Positions 55,065 to 62,830 of a stretch of DNA of 64,000 nucleotides are shown in pieces (within the stretch, counting starts at the first letter, position 1; every line of letters begins with the position of its first letter). The notes under the pieces were generated by a model. The model was given only the letters and a program-made list of their open reading frames with translations, was not told the origin of the DNA and ran no database searches. Source of the stretch: Geobacillus kaustophilus (GTDB taxonomy: Bacteria > Bacillota > Bacilli > Bacillales > Anoxybacillaceae); NCBI RefSeq assembly GCF_000948285.1, contig NZ_JYBP01000003.1, positions 930,001-994,000 on the forward strand. The letters are read 5' to 3'. The position numbers and the translations under genes were made by a program.

Positions 55065-55149
55065 ATTATTAATTTTATCAGTTTAATGGTTATACTGCAA
55101 CATCCAAATGGTTGCTCTAAACAATCCCATTAAGGGATTGCCGAGCAAT

Positions 55150-55199
55150 GCCGTCCTTTCATCCCACGATTGAAACCGTGGGCTTTCAGACGGCTTTTT
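55150..55199. repeat. Nested hairpin at the presumed IS left end
   Basis: GCCGTC pairs with GACGGC, and inside it CCCACG pairs with CGTGGG; T5 follows on the plus strand. It combines the subterminal hairpin expected at an IS200/IS605 left end with a terminator-like outer stem. Confidence 0.5.
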
Positions 55200-55213
55200 C
55201 TGTAAACGAAAGT

Positions 55214-55326
55214 CATGGGGGTGAACCTTGGGCTGCGATACATCACTGTGGCAAGCGTGGGACAAAAATGGATGAGGACGCTAACGACCCAAGAATCCCA
55301 CGGATTTGGCCGTGGGGAGTGTCAAT
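55214..55326 (+). pseudogene. Fragment of a second tnpB with its right end, opposite strand
   Basis: The plus strand reads NLGLRYITVASVGQKWMRTL and continues TTQESHGFGRGECQ. The first part matches the RuvC motif of the neighbouring tnpB (DLGLRYIAVASVG). It runs directly into the 61-base right end. Most of the gene between these two points is deleted. Confidence 0.65.
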
Positions 55327-56194
55327 CCTCCGTATAACGTTCAAGCACGCGATCGATCGCCCCACCGTACGCCTCACCGAACAAATTCAAATGCACGAGC
55401 AAGTAAAACAGCTGGTAGAGCGGTTTCCGCTCATGATACCCCGGAGAGAGCGGCATGAGCTCGCAATAGCTCTCATAAAACCGGGATGGAAAACCGCCAA
55501 ACAGTTCGGTGAAGGCGATCTCAAACTCATGATGGCCGTACAAAACGGACGGGTCGATCAAATACGGGATGCCGTCAGGACCAGGAAGCCAGTTGCCGCT
55601 CCATAAATCGCCATGCAACAGTGATGGGAAGCAGTCGTTCGGAAGCCAGCGGTCAAGATGATCGAGCAGCCATTCGAGGCTCTTGCGCCGCTTGGCGGGC
55701 AAGAGCCCTTTCTCCGCCGCTCGCGTTATTTGTGGTGTAAGGCGGGCGTCGCGGTAATAGTCGAGCCAACGGCCGTACCAGCCGTTTCGCTGCGGCAGCG
55801 TCCCGATATAGGTATCGCGGTCAAGGCCAAACGCCGGCCCGCAGCATTGATGGAGGCGGGCAAGGCCGCGGCCGAGCTGTTCGGCTGTTTGTGCCGTTTC
55901 TGTTCCTTCGACCCATTCCAAGATAAGCCATCCCCAGCCGTCCGCTTCCCCGAAGCCGAAGGCATGCGGAACACGGATGGCGCGCGCTTGCCGGATCAGC
56001 TCGAGGCCCATCTGTTCGGCAGCGAAAAATCCAACTGGCGGAAAACATTGCATTTTCACAAAGTACGTTTGCTTATCGCTTTGGACGCGGTAGGCGTCAT
56101 TGATGTCGCCGCCCGAGACGCGGCGCCAATGGCGGATGCGGGAATGATCGCCGATCGATCGGAGCGCCTCTTGCAATATCGTTTCTTTGTTCAT
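55322..56194 (-). CDS. Fructosamine kinase family protein
   Basis: Phosphorylates protein- or amine-bound fructosamines so that they fall apart, a deglycation repair activity. The 290-residue product has the aminoglycoside-kinase-like fold: RVSGGDINDAYRVQSDKQTY near 25, WLILEWVEGTETAQTAEQLG near 88, the catalytic loop LLHGDLWSGNWLPGPDG near 192 and LIDPSVLYGHHEFEIAFTEL near 213. The start overlaps the sirtuin stop by 4 bases, so the pair forms an operon. The stop codon lies within 5 bases of the IS right end, so the extreme C-terminus could have been altered by that insertion. Confidence 0.88.
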   Translation of the reverse strand: MNKETILQEALRSIGDHSRIRHWRRVSGGDINDAYRVQSDKQTYFVKMQCFPPVGFFAAEQMGLELIRQARAIRVPHAFGFGEADGWGWLILEWVEGTETAQTAEQLGRGLARLHQCCGPAFGLDRDTYIGTLPQRNGWYGRWLDYYRDARLTPQITRAAEKGLLPAKRRKSLEWLLDHLDRWLPNDCFPSLLHGDLWSGNWLPGPDGIPYLIDPSVLYGHHEFEIAFTELFGGFPSRFYESYCELMPLSPGYHERKPLYQLFYLLVHLNLFGEAYGGAIDRVLERYTED

Positions 56195-56919
56195 CCGTTC
56201 ACCTCCGTCAACTGCTCATTAAGCTCGTTCAGCACCTCGCCGATTTTTCGCTGGTGGATGATGGCGTTGGCGAGATCGTCCAGTTCGGTCGGCTCCCAAT
56301 TGATGATCACGAGTTTTGCTCCGCTCCGTTTGGCGACAATCGGCAGCTGGTTGGCTGGGGATACCTGCAGAGAGGAGCCGAGCACAACGAACAAGTCCGC
56401 TTGGCGGGCCGCTTTCCAAGCTTGGTCGATGGCTTTCTCCGGCAGCGGCTCGCCAAACAACACGACCGACGGACGTAAAACACCGCCGCATTCGCACGTC
56501 CATATCCCGTGCAAATAGACAAAGCTTGGCTTTGATTGCCCGCATCGCTGACAATGGACGGTGCGAAGCGAGCCATGGAGCTCGATGACGCGTTGGCTGC
56601 CGGCTTCTTGGTGAAAGCCATCCACGTTTTGCGTTATGATCGTGTGGACGAGTCCGCGCCGCTCCCAATCGGCCAATAGGCGATGCCCGTCGTGCGGCTG
56701 ACACTCCTGCAACGTGCGAATGCGATATTGGTAAAACTCAACGAACGATTCACGGCGATGATGCAACGCCTCGACTGTGGCGAGCTCGCTTGGGTTAAAG
56801 CGCGCCCACAGCCCGGTGCGCGGCGAGCGGAAGTCGGGCAGCCCGCTTTCGGTCGACATGCCAGCGCCGGTCAGCACGACGGTGCGGCGCGAGGTAGCCA
56901 GCCATGAAGCGATGGTCAT
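56191..56919 (-). CDS. NAD-dependent protein deacylase, sirtuin (CobB/SrtN-like)
   Basis: Removes acyl groups from lysines using NAD. The 242-residue product has the sirtuin core: VVLTGAGMSTESGLPDFRSP at 14-33, TIITQNVDGFHQEAGSQRVI near 93 and ELHGSLRTVHCQRC with the catalytic His near 114; zinc Cys CQRC and CECGG; LRPSVVLFGEPLPE near 147; LGSSLQVSPANQLP near 179. In many sirtuins the zinc site is CxxC-x15-20-CxxC; here the second half is C-x-C. Translation runs into fructosamine kinase through a 4-base overlap, linking two protein-repair functions. Confidence 0.92.
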   Translation of the reverse strand: MTIASWLATSRRTVVLTGAGMSTESGLPDFRSPRTGLWARFNPSELATVEALHHRRESFVEFYQYRIRTLQECQPHDGHRLLADWERRGLVHTIITQNVDGFHQEAGSQRVIELHGSLRTVHCQRCGQSKPSFVYLHGIWTCECGGVLRPSVVLFGEPLPEKAIDQAWKAARQADLFVVLGSSLQVSPANQLPIVAKRSGAKLVIINWEPTELDDLANAIIHQRKIGEVLNELNEQLTEVNG

Positions 56920-57056
56920 GCTTTTTTCCCCCTTATGTTAAATGTACGTCCAATCCTTCTTGCGTTTCAGCAAAAGGATGAATCCAATGAGAAGTTCGAC
57001 AATCATTTTGCTTTTCCTTTCCGTCCATTTCCATTATGATAAAAGAGGAGGAAAAA

Positions 57057-57629
57057 ATGGACAAGGGGGCAAGGAAAATGGGCAAAAAGGTGTTGATCAT
57101 CACCGGCGATGCGGTGGAGGCGCTTGAAGTGTACTATCCGTACTATCGCTTGCTCGAAGAGGGACATGAAGTCACGATTGCCGCGCCGAAGAAAAAGAAA
57201 CTGCACACGGTCGTTCATGATTTTGCCGACTGGGATACGTATGTGGAAAAGCAAGGCTATTTGATCGACGCTCATGCATCGTTTGCCGAGGTTGACCCGG
57301 CGCAATACGACGGGTTGGTCATACCAGGCGGGCGCGCGCCGGAATACATCCGCCTCGATGAGAACGTGCAGCGCATCGTCCGCCATTTCTTTGAAACGAA
57401 TAAGCCGATTGCCGCGATTTGCCACGCTTCACTTATTTTTGAAACGATGCCGGATGTGCTGAAAGGCCGGAGCTTGACGGCGTATATCGCCTGCAAGCCA
57501 GGGGTTGAGGCGCTCGGAGCGACGTATGTGTCCGACAATACGGTCCATGTTGACGGCAACCTTGTCTCCGCCCATGCGTGGCCGGATTTGCCGGCGTTTA
57601 TGCGCGAGTTTCTCCGGTTGCTTCAATAG
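57057..57629 (+). CDS. DJ-1/PfpI-family protein
   Basis: A 190-residue class I glutamine-amidotransferase-like protein. It begins MDKGARKMGKKVLIITGDAV; GLVIPGGRAPEYIRLDENVQ near 84 and the nucleophile elbow PIAAICHASLIFET near 115 (Cys-His) are the PfpI/YhbO signature. Related proteins are reported as general stress or deglycase/chaperone proteins. ATG 57057 has AGAGGAGG 6 bases ahead; ATG 57078 is an alternative. It lies 130 bases from the sirtuin start on the opposite strand. Confidence 0.88.
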   Translation: MDKGARKMGKKVLIITGDAVEALEVYYPYYRLLEEGHEVTIAAPKKKKLHTVVHDFADWDTYVEKQGYLIDAHASFAEVDPAQYDGLVIPGGRAPEYIRLDENVQRIVRHFFETNKPIAAICHASLIFETMPDVLKGRSLTAYIACKPGVEALGATYVSDNTVHVDGNLVSAHAWPDLPAFMREFLRLLQ

Positions 57630-57631
57630 CC

Positions 57632-57669
57632 AAAAAGCGGTCTCCCTTTGGGTGAGGGGGGCCGCTTTT
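57632..57669. terminator. Terminator after the DJ-1/PfpI gene
   Basis: AAAAAGCGG pairs with CCGCTTTT with an inner TCCC/GGG pair. It lies just after the DJ-1/PfpI stop codon. Confidence 0.6.
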
Positions 57670-57784
57670 GCATGCAACAGGGCTTTGGGCGCGGCGGGCG
57701 GCGCTGTTTTTTCATGGCCAAAGGTTCCCGCTTGTGATGACGGGTTTTATTTTTGATTATGCTGCCCGTCAAACGGCCCGGTCG

Positions 57785-58678
57785 TCATCCTGCGATATCC
57801 ACTTGTTCCGCCTTTGCTTTCGGCATTTTCGTCGCCAAATAAACGCCGAATAAGACGACTGCACCACCGGCAAGCTGCGGGATAGACAGCGCACCGCCAA
57901 ACAAAAACGTGATGATGGCGGTAAACACGGCGATCAAATTCAAATATACGCCGGCATGGCTCGGGCCAACTTTTTGCACCGAAATGTTCCAAAACAAAAA
58001 AGAGAGAACGGACGGAAAAAGGCAAATATAGGCAACCCCGGCGAGCCCGGCTGCGCTTACGTGATCGGCCGGAAACGGATAAAAGAATGCGAACGGCCAT
58101 AACAGCAGCAAGCTGAAAAAAACGGAGCACGTTGTCGCTGTAATCGGCGGAACGGGAAGCTTTTTGCCAATGATCGAATACAGCGCCCAGACGACGCCAG
58201 CCGCGAGCATCATCAAATCACCGCGGTTGTAATCGCTTTGGAAGACGTGTGCCACGTGCCCGTCTGTTAAAATAAAGAGCACACCGGCGAGTGACAATAA
58301 AAAGCCGACGATATTCGTTTTTGACAGCCGCTCGCGCAGCAATACATATGACAACACGACAATGATCGCCGGATTGAGCGAGTTGACGATCGCTGCGTTC
58401 ATCGGTGACGTATAGGCGAGCGCGCCGTATAAAAGCAAGTTGTAGCCGATGACGCCAAGCGCTCCGGACGCAGCGAGCGGCAGCCAATATTGTTTCATGA
58501 CATCCCGGTAGCGCGGCCGCTCGAGCCAGTACGATACGGGCACCAACACGATAAAAGCGGCGCACCAGCGAATCAACGTCAGCCAAAATGGGCCCGTTTC
58601 CGCAATGACCGACTTGCCGATGACGTAATTGCCGGCCCAAAACAAGTCGGCCAACACTAAAAGGAGTTTTTCTTTCAT
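57785..58678 (-). CDS. EamA/DMT-family transporter
   Basis: A 297-residue membrane protein with ten predicted helices in two EamA repeats: LLLVLADLFWAGNYVIGKSV at the start and LMMLAAGVVWALYSIIGKKL in the middle. SPMNAAIVNSLNPAIIVVLS in repeat 1 and GPSHAGVYLNLIAVFTAIIT in repeat 2 are equivalent segments. The start at 58678 is chosen because the open frame before it (to 58846) encodes only a very basic low-complexity stretch. GGGAG lies about 9 bases ahead. Metabolite or amino acid efflux is likely; the substrate is unknown. Confidence 0.85.
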   Translation of the reverse strand: MKEKLLLVLADLFWAGNYVIGKSVIAETGPFWLTLIRWCAAFIVLVPVSYWLERPRYRDVMKQYWLPLAASGALGVIGYNLLLYGALAYTSPMNAAIVNSLNPAIIVVLSYVLLRERLSKTNIVGFLLSLAGVLFILTDGHVAHVFQSDYNRGDLMMLAAGVVWALYSIIGKKLPVPPITATTCSVFFSLLLLWPFAFFYPFPADHVSAAGLAGVAYICLFPSVLSFLFWNISVQKVGPSHAGVYLNLIAVFTAIITFLFGGALSIPQLAGGAVVLFGVYLATKMPKAKAEQVDIAG

Positions 58679-59084
58679 CTTCTTTCGCTCCCGTCTTGTG
58701 TTTTCCTGCTTTTTACTTTTACGTCGTTGCGCGTCCCTTTTCCTTCTTTGTTTTTTGTTGGCTTGTGTTTGACGTTTCTTTTTCGATGAGGCTATATGAG
58801 TTGCAATAAAGAATTTCCGATTTTTCGTTTCTGTTTTGACCCCCATACAATTCGACTATGCTATAACTTTGCGAGTGATCGGCTGGATGTAAAACAAAAT
58901 TGTAAAGCCGTGTATTAGCGTTGATGCGGAAAGACAAATGACAAATTTACTGTGTATTCCAACTACATTTGGCCGTATTCCGTGTTTAGGGTTGTCTTTT
59001 TCCGGCTCATCGGATAACATTTGTACCGTAGGATCATTTATCATGAAAAATTAAGAAATATAGAAAAAAGGAAGGACGATCATT
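58679..59084. other. Divergent spacer with a promoter for malic enzyme
   Basis: 406 bases. On the plus strand TTGTCT (58992-58997), a 17-base spacer and TAACAT (59015-59020) make a plausible promoter 65 bases before the malic enzyme start. The half next to the transporter is AG-rich on the minus strand and holds no gene I can support. Confidence 0.5.
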
Positions 59085-60521
59085 ATGGCATTACCAGGCG
59101 GGGCAGCAATGAACATTACGATCCGTCTCCAATTTGAAAAAGATATCGTCTCGTTCAGCGATATCGCCACAGCCATTGGCAAAGCGGGCGGAGATATTGT
59201 TGGGATTGACGTCATTTCGTCAAGCAAAGTGCATACGGTGCGCGACATCACGGTCAGCGCGCTTGATACGAAGCAATGTGATTTGATCATTGAGGCGCTG
59301 AAAAAAATTCAAGGCGTCAAAATCATCAACGTTTCTGACCGCACGTTTTTGATGCACATTGGGGGAAAAATTGAAACGAACTCGAAAATTCCAGTGAAAA
59401 CGCGCGATGACTTGTCGCGGGTGTATACGCCGGGCGTGGCGCGCGTCTGCACGGCGATTGCCGAAGATCCGCGCAAGGCGTATTCGCTGACGATTAAGCG
59501 GAATACAGTGGCGGTCGTATCGGACGGCACGGCGGTGCTCGGCCTCGGCGACATCGGCCCGTATGCAGCGATGCCTGTCATGGAAGGAAAAGCGATGCTG
59601 TTTAAGGAATTTGCCGGAGTGGATGCGTTCCCGATTTGCTTGAACACGAAAAATACGGAAGAGATCATTCAAATTGTGAAAGCGATTGCCCCAGCGTTCG
59701 GCGGCATTAACCTCGAAGACATTTCCGCTCCGCGCTGCTTTGAAATTGAAAAACGGCTGAAAGAAGAGCTTGACATACCGGTCTTTCATGATGACCAGCA
59801 CGGCACCGCCGTTGTATTGCTTGCGGGGTTGCTCAACGCGTTGAAAATCGTTGACAAAAAGCTCGAGGACATTAAAGTCGTCTTAACCGGCATTGGCGCG
59901 GCCGGCATCGCTTGCACGAAAATTTTGCTCGCGGCCGGCGTGCGCAACATCATCGGGGTTGATCGCCATGGCGCCATCCACCGCGATGAAACGTACGAAA
60001 ATCCGTACTGGCAAGAGTATGCGCAAATCACCAACCCGGATAATCTGAAAGGAAGCTTGTCGGACGTCATCGCCGGCGCAGATGTGTTCATCGGCGTTTC
60101 GGCTCCGGGCATTTTAAAAGTTGAGGACGTGAAAAAAATGGCGCGCGACCCGATCGTGTTTGCGATGGCCAACCCGATTCCGGAAATTGATCCGGAGCTG
60201 GCCGAGCCGTACGTGCGCGTCATGGCGACCGGGCGTTCTGATTATCCGAACCAAATCAACAACGTCCTTTGCTTCCCGGGCATTTTCCGCGGCGCTTTAG
60301 ACTGCCGTGCGAGAGAAATCAATGAGGAAATGAAGCTCGCCGCCGCAAAAGCGATCGCCTCTGTCGTGACGGAGGATGAATTGAACGAAACGTACATCAT
60401 CCCAAGCGTCTTCAACAGCAAAGTCGTCGAACGCGTTAGACAAGCGGTCATCGAAGCCGCTTACCGCACTGGGGTGGCGCGGAAGGACAATATTCCGGTC
60501 GGAGGTTATACAGGACAGTAA
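59085..60521 (+). CDS. NAD(P)-dependent malic enzyme with N-terminal ACT domain
   Basis: Oxidative decarboxylation of malate to pyruvate. A 478-residue protein with an ACT-like regulatory domain (residues 9-85; [20 protein letters not shown] and [20 protein letters not shown]) followed by the malic enzyme: [20 protein letters not shown] near 110, [20 protein letters not shown] near 143, [20 protein letters not shown] near 232, [20 protein letters not shown] near 265 (NAD site) and [13 protein letters not shown] near 355. GGAAGGAC lies about 8 bases before ATG 59085. The ACT domain suggests control by a small ligand. Confidence 0.92.
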   Translation: MALPGGAAMNITIRLQFEKDIVSFSDIATAIGKAGGDIVGIDVISSSKVHTVRDITVSALDTKQCDLIIEALKKIQGVKIINVSDRTFLMHIGGKIETNSKIPVKTRDDLSRVYTPGVARVCTAIAEDPRKAYSLTIKRNTVAVVSDGTAVLGLGDIGPYAAMPVMEGKAMLFKEFAGVDAFPICLNTKNTEEIIQIVKAIAPAFGGINLEDISAPRCFEIEKRLKEELDIPVFHDDQHGTAVVLLAGLLNALKIVDKKLEDIKVVLTGIGAAGIACTKILLAAGVRNIIGVDRHGAIHRDETYENPYWQEYAQITNPDNLKGSLSDVIAGADVFIGVSAPGILKVEDVKKMARDPIVFAMANPIPEIDPELAEPYVRVMATGRSDYPNQINNVLCFPGIFRGALDCRAREINEEMKLAAAKAIASVVTEDELNETYIIPSVFNSKVVERVRQAVIEAAYRTGVARKDNIPVGGYTGQ

Positions 60522-60547
60522 AGGAGCGATACAATTGAACCGATGGG

Positions 60548-60578
60548 CGGCTTCCTTTGCAGGGGAAGCCGTTTTTTT
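60548..60578 (+). terminator. Malic enzyme terminator
   Basis: CGGCTTCC pairs with GGAAGCCG across an 8-base loop with T7. Confidence 0.85.
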
Positions 60579-60627
60579 GGCTGAAGGAGCGTTTAAATAG
60601 TAAGCCCGGTTTAGAAAAATAGAAAAT

Positions 60628-60639
60628 TAAGCGCTTAAG
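60628..60639. promoter_or_regulatory. TTAAGCGCTTAA palindrome before the SIS gene
   Basis: A perfect 12-base palindrome about 14 bases upstream of the start codon, overlapping the leader. It shares the central GCGC with cre-like sites but does not fit the full cre consensus. It may be a repressor site for this gene. Confidence 0.35.
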
Positions 60640-60652
60640 GGGCGAAAGAACG

Positions 60653-61393
60653 ATGATCGATCAATATTTCCAAAAAATCAACGAACGTTTGGAACTCGTT
60701 TTAAGCCATGAAAAGAACAATCTAAAAAAGGCCGCCCATGCAGTAAGCGAAGCGATTCAAAACGGCGGAATTGTTCAGTTGTTCGGGTGCGGCCATTCTC
60801 ATATTTTAGCAGAGGAAGTGTTTTACCGCGCGGGTGGGCTTGTCCCGGTGAAACCGATCTTTGTCGAGCCGCTCATGCTTCATGAAGGGGCGGCGCGGTC
60901 ATCGATGCTAGAACGGATGAATGATTTTGCGCAACAGTTTATGAAGCATGAAGATGTTCGTCCAGAGGATGTTTTCTTTGTTTTGTCTACATCAGGGCGC
61001 AACCCTGTGCCGATTGATGTCGCGTTGGCAGCTAAGGAGAAGGGGGCTTACACGATCGCGATCACATCTTTAGAATATTCGAAGAGTCAACCGTCGCGGC
61101 ATAAGAGCGGCCGGTTATTGTACGAAGTGGTGAACTTAGTGATTGACAACCATTCTGTGAAAGGGGATGCAATTTTGGCCCATCCAAATGTCCCCGTTCC
61201 ATTTGCTCCTACTTCGACAGTGATCGGCAGTGCGATTTTAAACGCGGTTTTTGCCGAGGCCGTTGCGCTTATGGCGGAAAATGGATTTGAGCCGCCCGTC
61301 TTGTTAAGTGGCAATATCGAAGAGGCGGATGAGCATAACCGCCGATGGATTGAGAAGTATAAAGAGCGAATTCCGCTGTTGATTAGTGGATAA
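60653..61393 (+). CDS. SIS-domain sugar-phosphate-binding protein (UPF0309-like)
   Basis: A 246-residue sugar isomerase (SIS) domain protein. Features: IQNGGIVQLFGCGHSHILAE near 36, then FYRAGGLVPVKPIFVEPLML and HEGAARSS, and the sugar-phosphate loop FFVLSTSGRNPVPIDVALAA near 108; VPFAPTSTVIGSAILNAVFA near 183. These are the marks of the UPF0309 group related to phosphosugar isomerases and N-acetylmuramic acid phosphate etherases. AGGGGCG lies 8 bases before the start. It stands alone, so the ligand is open. Confidence 0.85.
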   Translation: MIDQYFQKINERLELVLSHEKNNLKKAAHAVSEAIQNGGIVQLFGCGHSHILAEEVFYRAGGLVPVKPIFVEPLMLHEGAARSSMLERMNDFAQQFMKHEDVRPEDVFFVLSTSGRNPVPIDVALAAKEKGAYTIAITSLEYSKSQPSRHKSGRLLYEVVNLVIDNHSVKGDAILAHPNVPVPFAPTSTVIGSAILNAVFAEAVALMAENGFEPPVLLSGNIEEADEHNRRWIEKYKERIPLLISG

Positions 61394-61503
61394 CTACGAA
61401 GTAACGCGCTTGCGTCATTGGCAACGGACGAGCAGCATTTACTGTGCAGGTGAAGCTGAGGTGCAAACGTTGTTCGTTGTCGATTAGGAGCAATCATGAC
61501 CGA

Positions 61504-61530
61504 AGCCGGGGCTTGCCGCCCCGGCTTTTC
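61504..61530 (+). terminator. Terminator after the SIS gene
   Basis: AGCCGGGGC pairs with GCCCCGGCT around TTGCC with a short T run. Confidence 0.75.
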
Positions 61531-61674
61531 TGTTTGTAACAACAGGATGAACATTACCATCTGTTTTGTAACACAGCTGTAACAATTGTTAAATGAAGCG
61601 GCCAAAAAAGAGGCTGTCAACTCCCTTTTTTCTAGAAAAATATGGGGGGCTAGAATAATAGAGGAGAAAAAGGA

Positions 61675-61797
61675 ATGACCGTTCGTGAAAGGATGATGAT
61701 TCCAATCATTGCAACTGCCGCGATGGGCGGCCAACTGGGAATGAAAACAGGCGCATCTTTTTCTAAATGTTCCCATCTTGTTCTTTTTCCATTTTGA
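61675..61797 (+). CDS. Possible 40-residue small protein
   Basis: Reads MTVRERMMIPIIATAAMGGQ followed by LGMKTGASFSKCSHLVLFPF and stops; AGAGGAGAAAAAGG precedes the ATG. It lies in the 554-base gap between the SIS and CAP-domain genes. The ribosome site is good, but the composition is not distinctive and I recognise no family. The remainder of the gap holds the terminator above, several CTGTTTGTAACA-like short repeats (61530-61590) and a TATAAT box at 61825-61830 without a clear -35. Confidence 0.3.
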   Translation: MTVRERMMIPIIATAAMGGQLGMKTGASFSKCSHLVLFPF

Positions 61798-61947
61798 TCC
61801 AAAAATATTACAAAAAACCCGTGCTATAATGAGGGCGAAGGCGAGGGAACAACGAAACCGTTCCTCTTCGAATCTCATCGTGTAGGCATGACTGACGGAC
61901 GCAATATCTCTGAAACTTTCAAATAGAGGATGCAAGGAGGAATTCCG

Positions 61948-62688
61948 ATGAAGAAAAAAACGTTAGCAACGATCGCCGCTTCGGTCGCGCTCGTCGGCGT
62001 TTCATTTGCCGCGACAACGAAAACGGAAGCAGCAGGGACGACGTGCCCGACAGCGAACGCGTATCAAGTAAAATATGTAAGCACAAACATTCAAGATTTC
62101 GAGAAATGGTTGAAACAATATTTCCCGTTTGTTTCGTTCCAATCGGCAAAACCGGCAGTGCAGCAACCAGCGGCAAAACAACCGGCGGCAGCGAAACCGC
62201 AAGCCCCGGCAACGGTAAAACAGCCAGCATCAAAACCAACCGCCAATGCGCAAGCACCGGCGAAAACGCCAGCGACGGCACCAACAGCAGCGTCGCAAAA
62301 AGCAACTGGCTTAAACGCCTATGAGCAACAAGTCGTTGAGCTGACGAACAAAGAACGGGCGAAATACGGCTTGCCGCCGCTTCAAGTTGACTTGGCCCTC
62401 AGCAAAGTCGCCCGTGAAAAATCGCGCGACATGGCGGTAAACAACTACTTCTCGCACAACAGCCCGACATATGGTTCTCCATTTGAGATGATGAAAAAAT
62501 TCGGCATTTCGTACACAGCGGCTGGGGAAAATATCGCCAAAGGCCAACGCACACCGCAAGAAGTCGTCAATGCGTGGATGAACAGCGAAGGCCACCGCGC
62601 GAATATTTTGAACAAAAACTTTACGCACATCGGCGTTGGTTTTGAAGAAAATGGATATATTTGGACGCAGCAATTTATTCGCAAGTAA
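61948..62688 (+). CDS. Secreted CAP/SCP-domain protein (YkwD-like)
   Basis: A 246-residue secreted protein. A signal peptide (MKKKTLATIAASVALVGVSF, cleavage probably near Ala-Glu-Ala) is followed by a short unique segment (YVSTNIQDFEKWLKQYFPFV), a Pro/Ala/Lys-rich linker of about 70 residues, and a C-terminal CAP domain: NAYEQQVVELTNKERAKYGL near 123, DMAVNNYFSHNSPTYGSPFE near 160, AGENIAKGQRTPQEVVNAWM near 192 and SEGHRANILNKNFTHIGVGF near 215. The His/Glu residues of the CAP cavity are present. Related Bacillus proteins are spore- or wall-associated. AAGGAGG lies 7 bases before ATG 61948. Confidence 0.9.
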   Translation: MKKKTLATIAASVALVGVSFAATTKTEAAGTTCPTANAYQVKYVSTNIQDFEKWLKQYFPFVSFQSAKPAVQQPAAKQPAAAKPQAPATVKQPASKPTANAQAPAKTPATAPTAASQKATGLNAYEQQVVELTNKERAKYGLPPLQVDLALSKVAREKSRDMAVNNYFSHNSPTYGSPFEMMKKFGISYTAAGENIAKGQRTPQEVVNAWMNSEGHRANILNKNFTHIGVGFEENGYIWTQQFIRK

Positions 62689-62711
62689 GAGGCAAAATAG
62701 ACGTAAGTCGT

Positions 62712-62743
62712 CCTGTCCATCAGCAAGATGGGCAGGTTTTTTT
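62712..62743 (+). terminator. CAP-domain gene terminator
   Basis: CCTGTCCATC pairs with GATGGGCAGG around AGCAA, followed by T7. Confidence 0.85.
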
Positions 62744-62830
62744 ATTTGAAAAGTATTTCTCCGATCCTCTATAAAAATATGATATAATTTCCAAAGAAAT
62801 TCGAAAGGCGAAAGATTAGGAGGACAGCGG

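Larger units (their letters stand above)
53444..55326 (-). mobile_element. IS200/IS605-family region with duplicated, inverted right ends
   Basis: The minus strand holds tnpA then tnpB, the standard order. The right end (plus 53444-53504) includes the subterminal hairpin CCCACGG...CCGTGGG. An almost identical 61-base copy, one mismatch, lies inverted at 55266-55326. IS200/IS605 elements do not normally have inverted repeats, so the far copy must come from a second element. The left end of the tnpA/tnpB element is probably at the nested hairpin around 55150-55199. Confidence 0.75.

Noticed and set aside
55148-55606. 152-codon plus-strand frame across the IS border
   Set aside because: Joins IS end, a tnpB scrap and antisense fructosamine kinase; only the tnpB scrap is meaningful and is listed separately.
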